Source: Actinoplanes sp. SE50/110
Lineage (GTDB): Bacteria; Actinomycetota; Actinomycetes; Mycobacteriales; Micromonosporaceae
Assembly: GCF_900119315.1 (NCBI RefSeq)
Contig: NZ_LT827010.1
Span: 4,931,001-4,995,000, forward strand
Length of the DNA: 64,000 nucleotides
Direction: 5' to 3'
Shown here: positions 59,903 to 64,000 of the stretch, one piece after another
How the letters are laid out: every line of letters begins with the position of its first letter
How positions within the stretch are numbered: the first letter of the stretch is position 1
Made by a program: the position numbers and the translations under genes
The notes under the pieces: model-generated
Told to the model about the DNA's origin: nothing
What the model saw: only the letters and a program-made list of their open reading frames with translations
Databases searched by the model: none

Positions 59903-60964
59903 GTGACCAGGCCCACCGCCCGCGTGCTGACCCTGCTGGAGCTGCTGCAGTCCGGCGGCCTGCGCACCCTCGCCGACCTGTCCGAGCGCCTGGGCGTCGA
60001 CGCGCGCACCGTCCGGCGCTACGTCCAGCACCTGGTCGACCTGGACATCCCGGTCGAGTCGGTGCGCGGGCGGCATGGCGGCTACCGGCTGGCCCGCGGG
60101 CACCGGCTGCCGCCGCTGATGTTCACCGAGGAAGAGGCACTCGCCGTGCTGCTGGGCCTGTCCGGCGACTCGACGAGCAGCGCCACCGCGGCCGCCAAGC
60201 TGCGCCGGGTGCTGCCCGCGCCACTGCAGCGCAAGCTCGACGCGGTCCGCGAGTCACTGACCGTCACCACGCCGGCCGCGGCCGCCCCGGACGGCACCAT
60301 CCTGCTGACCGTGTCGGCGGCGCTGCGCGACCACCAGCCGATCCGGATCACCTACGGCGGCCGGGAGCGCACGCTGCACCCGTACGGCCTGGTCCGGCAC
60401 CATGACCGCTGGTATGTCAGCGGCCTCGACCCGGAGATCGGCGCGGAGCGCACCTTCCGGCTGGATCGGGTCGAGGCGGCCCGCCCGCTGCCCGGCACCT
60501 TCCCGCCACCCTCCGATTTCGACCCGGCCGCGCGGTTGCTGGCCGGCTTCGCCACGGCCGCTTACCGGCACGCGGTCCGCGTGCGCGTCCAGGCCACCGC
60601 GGACCATCTGCGCTCCCGGTTGCCGGCCGGCCTCGCGGTGATCCACGACGACGGCGCCGACTGGGTACGGGTCGACCTGCACGCCGAGCGCCTCGACTGG
60701 GTCCCGGCGCTGCTGGCCGCCGTGGACCGCCCGTTCATCATCGAGCAGCCGCCGGAGCTGCGCATCCTGGTCGCCGAGCTGGCCGACCGGCTGGCCGCCG
60801 CCTCCCGCCGGCCGGAGCATCCACGTCCGGTCACGCCGGCCCGACGCCGGCCCCGGTCAGACGCCGCCGATCAGACCGGGTCGGGCGTCTCGTCTCCGCT
60901 GCCGGGGTGGGCCGCGGGCTCCACCAGCCCGGCATCGCGGCCCCGGCCGGCAGGGCCGGACTGA
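59903..60964 (+). CDS. DeoR-type HTH / WYL-domain transcriptional regulator
   Basis: 353 aa from GTG 59903. An N-terminal winged helix (ARVLTLLELLQSGGLRTLADLSERLGVDARTVRRYVQHLVDLDIPVESVRGRHGGYRLARG), a helical middle (FTEEEALAVLLGLSG), and a WYL domain (ITYGGRERTLHPYGLVRHHDRWYVSGLDPEIGAERTFRLDRVEAA) followed by the WCX-like C-terminus. The last 50 residues are low complexity and overlap a minus-strand ORF, so the original stop may have been nearer 60820. It probably controls the divergent VOC gene. Confidence 0.87.
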   Translation: MTRPTARVLTLLELLQSGGLRTLADLSERLGVDARTVRRYVQHLVDLDIPVESVRGRHGGYRLARGHRLPPLMFTEEEALAVLLGLSGDSTSSATAAAKLRRVLPAPLQRKLDAVRESLTVTTPAAAAPDGTILLTVSAALRDHQPIRITYGGRERTLHPYGLVRHHDRWYVSGLDPEIGAERTFRLDRVEAARPLPGTFPPPSDFDPAARLLAGFATAAYRHAVRVRVQATADHLRSRLPAGLAVIHDDGADWVRVDLHAERLDWVPALLAAVDRPFIIEQPPELRILVAELADRLAAASRRPEHPRPVTPARRRPRSDAADQTGSGVSSPLPGWAAGSTSPASRPRPAGPD

Positions 60965-61220
60965 TCGCCGACCGGGCCACGGTCACCGCGGTCGCCACGC
61001 CCCGCGTGATCGACACTCCGGCGGGACCGAGCAGGCGGCGCCGCCGCGGGGCGAACGCGCATGGCGAAAGACCCTGGGCGGCCACGGCCCGGCGGCCATC
61101 CGACGTACGCAGCATCGTCCCGATCGAGGCCGGATCCGGAAGCCGGCCGCGGACGGTGAGCCACACGGCGACCGCCGCGACCGCGACAGGGACGCCGTTC
61201 CGGAAACGCGACACGCTCAT
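60831..61220 (-). CDS. Hypothetical small membrane protein (weak)
   Basis: 129 aa from ATG 61220 (GAGGG upstream). One N-terminal hydrophobic segment (GVPVAVAAVAVWLTV) then Arg/Ala/Pro-rich sequence. Its 3' third overlaps the WYL gene tail on the other strand. The C-terminal half looks unstructured. Only partly credible as a gene. Confidence 0.3.
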   Translation of the reverse strand: MSVSRFRNGVPVAVAAVAVWLTVRGRLPDPASIGTMLRTSDGRRAVAAQGLSPCAFAPRRRRLLGPAGVSITRGVATAVTVARSAISPALPAGAAMPGWWSPRPTPAAETRRPTRSDRRRLTGAGVGPA

Positions 61221-61247
61221 CCAGCCGCCCTCGGGCGCTGCACTTTA

Positions 61248-61259
61248 GGCAAATTTGCC
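61248..61259. promoter_or_regulatory. Palindrome GGCAAATTTGCC
   Basis: Perfect 12-bp palindrome in AT-rich context about 37 bp before the TetR gene start, a probable autoregulatory operator. Confidence 0.45.
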
Positions 61260-61295
61260 GTTCGCGAAGTGAGAGATCCGCATTAAAGTTGCGGG

Positions 61296-61880
61296 GTGGA
61301 CGAGAACCTCGGGCTGCGCGAACGCAAGAAGATGGCCACCCGGATGGCGCTGCACGAAGCCGCCGTCCGGCTGGCCGCCGAGCGCGGCGCGGACAACGTC
61401 ACCATCGACGCCATCGCGGAATCGGCAGGGGTCTCCCGGCGAACGTTCACGAACTACTTCGCGAACAAGGAGGAGGTCTTCTACTACCGCGAGGCCCACC
61501 GGATGCGCCGGCTGTGCGCCTCGATCAGCGCCCAGCCCACCGGCGACCCGTGGACCGTGCTGACCGGCGCCGCCCTGGAGCTGATGACCGAGGCCGCCAC
61601 GGACCCCTCCGACCTGTGGCTGAAACAGCGCCGCGAACTGCACCGGGACCCGCACCACCTGGCCCACCAGATCGCCGCGTACACGGCGATCGAGAAGGAG
61701 CTCGCCGCCCTGATCGCCGACCGGGTGACCGGGCCGGACGCCGACCTGCGCGCCCGGGTCCTGGTCGCCCAGTTCATGACGGCGTTCCGGTCCAGCGTGC
61801 AGTACTGGATGGAGCATCCGGAGACCTCGCTGCCGGAAACTTTCCGCAAGGTCACCGCGATGGTCGCGACCGTGGCCTGA
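61296..61880 (+). CDS. TetR-family transcriptional regulator
   Basis: 194 aa from GTG 61296. LRERKKMATRMALHEAAVRLAAERGADNVTIDAIAESAGVSRRTFTNYFANKEEVFYYREAHRM is a standard TetR helix-turn-helix in which the Arg-Thr-Phe-Thr-Asn-Tyr-Phe recognition helix is typical of drug-efflux regulators. The C-terminal domain is of the MftR/TetR_C_17-like helical type. No efflux gene is adjacent; its target is elsewhere or lost. A palindrome lies just upstream. Confidence 0.87.
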   Translation: MDENLGLRERKKMATRMALHEAAVRLAAERGADNVTIDAIAESAGVSRRTFTNYFANKEEVFYYREAHRMRRLCASISAQPTGDPWTVLTGAALELMTEAATDPSDLWLKQRRELHRDPHHLAHQIAAYTAIEKELAALIADRVTGPDADLRARVLVAQFMTAFRSSVQYWMEHPETSLPETFRKVTAMVATVA

Positions 61881-61984
61881 GCCCGGTCGACACTCCCCGC
61901 AGCGGGGCGGCCGGAATCGCGACGGGCACCATCGCCGGGAGGATGCCGGCCCGGCCCCACCGGGTGTCCGAGGTCGAGCGTCGG

Positions 61985-62365
61985 CTAGGCGTCGTGGAAG
62001 GGAGCAGGCTCGGCGGCGATCCGTTTGGCCATCAGGCAGAACTCGTTGCCTTCCGGATCTTCCAGGACCACCCAGGAGCCGCTGCCGATGATGCTCGACC
62101 GCCGGGCGCCGAGCGCGAGCAACCGGGTGAGTTCCTCGTCCTGACCGCGGTCCGTGGGACAGACGTCGAAGTGCAGGCGGTTCTTCGTCGCCTTCCGGTC
62201 GCCGACGTGGAGGAACAGGATGTCCGGGCTGCTCGTCGCCCCGCGGATCGCCACGCCGGTCGCATCGCGGGCGAAGATCCGGTAGCCCAGCACGCCGCAC
62301 CAGAAACCGGCGAGCAGCTCAGGATCCCGGCAGTCGACGATGATGTCCCCGATGCGGCTCGTCAT
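61985..62365 (-). CDS. VOC-family (glyoxalase-like) protein
   Basis: 126 aa. IGDIIVDCRDPELLAGFWCGVLGYRIF, then NRLHFDVCPTDRGQDEELTRLLALGARR and WVVLEDPEGNEFCLM. This is the large actinobacterial glyoxalase-like group, with His in LHFDV and Glu in NEFCL at metal-ligand positions. Reaction unknown. ATG 62365. Confidence 0.87.
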   Translation of the reverse strand: MTSRIGDIIVDCRDPELLAGFWCGVLGYRIFARDATGVAIRGATSSPDILFLHVGDRKATKNRLHFDVCPTDRGQDEELTRLLALGARRSSIIGSGSWVVLEDPEGNEFCLMAKRIAAEPAPFHDA

Positions 62366-62370
62366 GGATC

Positions 62371-62703
62371 ATGACCCTATGCCCGATCCCGCTCCCGGGA
62401 CAGCCGGCGGACACGCCCGAGTCGACGGAACCACCGTGGCGGCCGACCTGCCAGCTCCCCCTCAGGTGCGGACCACGGACCGGTGAGCAGCCGGGAAGGG
62501 TCCGGATCGAGGCCGCGGTGGGCGGCCAGGGCGACGGCGAACCGCTGTGCCGGCAGCAGCTGGGCGAGCGGTTCATGGCGGTCGCGGTGGTCGGCGTCGA
62601 CGGGATCAGCGCCCGCGGCGGGCTGACCACGCACGACGAGATCGAGGCGAACACCAACGCCACGATGATCCGCCGGGCCGGGACCGAGGTGGTGGTGGTC
62701 TGA
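62371..62703 (+). pseudogene. 3' remnant of a DeoR-family regulator
   Basis: From about 62545 the reading is FMAVAVVGVDGISARGGLTTHDEIEANTNATMIRRAGTEVVVV and then a stop. This is the highly conserved sugar-phosphate-binding end of DeoR repressors, which normally continues VADSSKLGR. The helix-turn-helix and the first half of the domain are absent, and the part from 62371 is unrelated. A truncated relic. Nothing else is seen between 62366 and 62715. Confidence 0.55.
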
Positions 62704-62715
62704 CCGGCCGCCCGC

Positions 62716-63360
62716 TCAGGCGCGCCACCAGCGCCGGGACGCCAGCGCGGCCAGGGCGGCGCCGGTCGCGTTGAGCAGCACGTCGTCGATCGACGAGACC
62801 CGGTCCAGCTGGAACGCGTACTGGGCGGTCTCGATCAGCGCCGAGCAGGCCGCGCCCAGCGCCAGCATCCGCGGCGCCGAGGCCAGCGCCCGGAACCGGA
62901 TCGGGGCGAAGAAGCCCAGGCCGGCCAGGATCAGCAGGTTGCCGACGATCTGACCGGTGTCCATCGTGAGCAGGTCACGCAGCGGCACCAGGCTGACCCG
63001 GCCGGGGACGACGCCGGCACCCGGGCCGGGCTGCAGGGTGAGCCACACCCACGGCACGGTCCAGTAGACGAGGCCGACCTCGGCCAGCGACAGCCGCCAG
63101 GCGGCCGGAGTGCCGGCGAGCCGGCGGCGGTGGGCGAGCGCGGCGACCAGCAGCAGGGCCACCGGCAGGGCGGCCACGGTGAGCAGCAGGTCGCCGTTCA
63201 CCGTGGTGAGGCAGATGGTCCACTGGCCGCCGGTGCATGCCGGGACGACCATCATCAGCGGGCGGCGCAGCACGTAGAGGGCGCCGGCCAGGGCCAGGAT
63301 CGCCGCGCCGGCGAGGACCGCGACGCGGACGCGTCCGCTCCGGCCGACTTCGCTGTCCAT
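62716..63360 (-). CDS. VanZ-family membrane protein
   Basis: 214 aa from ATG 63360. Five or so membrane segments; the VanZ core is VSLVPLRDLLTMDTGQIVGNLLILAGLGFFAPI, then LALGAACSALIETAQYAFQLDRVSSIDDVLLNATGAALA with the conserved Glu-Gln and Asp-Asp. VanZ proteins are linked to teicoplanin resistance or lipid/cell-envelope functions; the role here is unknown. A three-Cys periplasmic loop (VPACTGGQWTICL) is present. Confidence 0.85.
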   Translation of the reverse strand: MDSEVGRSGRVRVAVLAGAAILALAGALYVLRRPLMMVVPACTGGQWTICLTTVNGDLLLTVAALPVALLLVAALAHRRRLAGTPAAWRLSLAEVGLVYWTVPWVWLTLQPGPGAGVVPGRVSLVPLRDLLTMDTGQIVGNLLILAGLGFFAPIRFRALASAPRMLALGAACSALIETAQYAFQLDRVSSIDDVLLNATGAALAALASRRWWRA

Positions 63361-63617
63361 GCTGGTGATCCGGGTGCCGGATTGCTGGTTGTCCACGCGG
63401 TCAGTGAAGCCGATCGGGAGTAGCGGCGGCATAAAGGCCGTCCAGCTCGGTCCGCGTCGGCTGGGCGGCGGTGCCCCCGGCGGCCCGAGCGGTCCGGTCG
63501 TCGCCGGCCTGCTCGACGCGGACCCGTCCAGCCGCCGGCCACGACCACCGGAGCTCCCGCCCGGCCGGCGGCGGGGCCGCCCGCGGATCACCGTCCGGGA
63601 GGGGGAGGATGGTTCCC

Positions 63618-63902
63618 GTGGAGACTGAGGTGACCCCGGTCGTGCTCGACGGCGGCGACCGCCGCTGCGTGCTGTTGTTGATCGAGTTGCGGCGGCTGAT
63701 CGCGACCCTGCCGGCGGGCGCCGTCGTGCACCTGATCGCCACCGACCCGGCCGCCCCGCTCGACCTGCCGGCCTGGTGTCACCTGACCGGTCACCCCTAC
63801 CTCGGCCCGGTCCCCGGCGACCGCCCCACCTACGCCGTCGAGGTCGCCGCCCACGCCACGTCCACCGACGCCACCCGTCCCTGGCACCCGGAGGCGGGGT
63901 AG
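63618..63902 (+). CDS. TusA-like sulfurtransferase-family protein
   Basis: 94 aa from GTG 63618, nine bases after GGAGG; ATG 63609 overlaps that site. DGGDRRCVLLLIELRRLIATLPAGAVVHLIATDPAAPLDLPAWCHLTGHPYLG follows the TusA fold closely (LxxLRxxxxxLPxGxxVxLxATDPAAPxDxPAWC). The usual CPxP is replaced by Cys-Val-Leu-Leu, though the Cys itself is kept, as is the second Cys. Sulfur-relay function is therefore uncertain. Divergent from VanZ; followed by a terminator. Confidence 0.8.
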   Translation: METEVTPVVLDGGDRRCVLLLIELRRLIATLPAGAVVHLIATDPAAPLDLPAWCHLTGHPYLGPVPGDRPTYAVEVAAHATSTDATRPWHPEAG

Positions 63903-63920
63903 CTCCCGAGAAAGGAAAGA

Positions 63921-63947
63921 GGCCGGGAGCGTCGAAGCGTCCCGGCC
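63921..63947. terminator. Hairpin terminator between convergent genes
   Basis: GGCCGGGA (63921-63928) and TCCCGGCC (63940-63947) with an 11-base loop, between the TusA-like gene and the partial gene ending at 63967. Confidence 0.7.
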
Positions 63948-63966
63948 CGAAGCGGCTACCGCGAAC

Positions 63967-64000
63967 CTATTTGATCTGGCCGTCCTTGACCGACCTGGTC
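63967..64000 (-). CDS. C-terminal end of a protein continuing past the window
   Basis: The minus strand reads TRSVKDGQIK and a TAG stop at 63967-63969. Only ten residues are in the window, so no family can be named. A Lys-Asp-Gly-Gln-Ile-Lys ending would suit a substrate-binding protein, but that is a guess. Confidence 0.4.
   Translation of the reverse strand, partial: TRSVKDGQIK

Noticed and set aside
62716..63360. Glycopeptide-resistance locus
   Set aside because: VanZ-like protein alone; no vanHAX or vanRS genes nearby.

Overview
This is a high-GC (about 70 percent or more), gene-dense actinobacterial chromosome segment. GTG starts are frequent, ATGA/GTGA stop-start overlaps are common, and there are many TetR, MarR, HxlR, LuxR and WYL regulators. 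The gene families, including MmpS-like and LAL regulators, a DrrA-type ABC pair and a WYL regulator, fit Micromonosporaceae (Actinoplanes-like). That assignment is an inference from protein style, not a database result.

Layout. 1-7.8 kb: an ECF sigma factor with its membrane partner, an HxlR/reductase divergent pair, a frameshifted winged-helix remnant, a NemR-like TetR repressor with a DJ-1/PfpI gene and a NemR-type operator, a second TetR with its SRPBCC target, and an AEC carrier. 7.8-21.4 kb: a lanthipeptide cluster on the minus strand (lanL, S9 peptidase, lanA, two half-ABC exporters) with two large LAL-type LuxR regulators. The synthetase keeps the cyclase zinc ligands, so I assign it to class IV. 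The 46-aa precursor (11291-11431) was too short for standard ORF calling and was found by reading the sequence. 22-25.4 kb: a GT2 membrane glycosyltransferase, a fragment of a secreted Ig-like protein, and an MmpS-like protein. 25.4-34.9 kb: a four-gene Wadjet-type (TIGR02677-02680) plasmid-defence operon. Its SMC-like gene jetC is split by a 1100-bp IS481-family element inserted at CTAG; removing the element and one CTAG restores a 1459-codon reading frame.

35-45.8 kb: an acyl-CoA ligase, an RDD protein with a Gly-Tyr-Gln-Pro repeat tail, a repeat-rich decayed patch, a membrane diguanylate cyclase, an operon of RHH repressor, DUF4097 and DrrAB-like ABC transporter, a flippase-like membrane protein and a hotdog thioesterase. 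45.9-64 kb: a patchwork of small metabolic and regulatory genes. It includes a NarL-type two-component system whose kinase has an in-frame amber codon, a second HxlR/NAD(P)-reductase pair, a zinc alcohol dehydrogenase, a flavin-dependent LLM oxidoreductase, VOC proteins, a WYL regulator, a TetR, and VanZ and TusA-like proteins.

A recurrent theme is decay. At least nine gene remnants (winged-helix, Ig-like, LuxR, MarR, MFS, alpha/beta hydrolase, HEAT, DeoR, jetC), several minisatellites, and a run of degenerate tRNA-like pieces at 59.1-59.45 kb lie between intact genes. The clearest systems for follow-up are the lanthipeptide cluster with its Thr-Cys repeat core and the IS-inactivated Wadjet operon.
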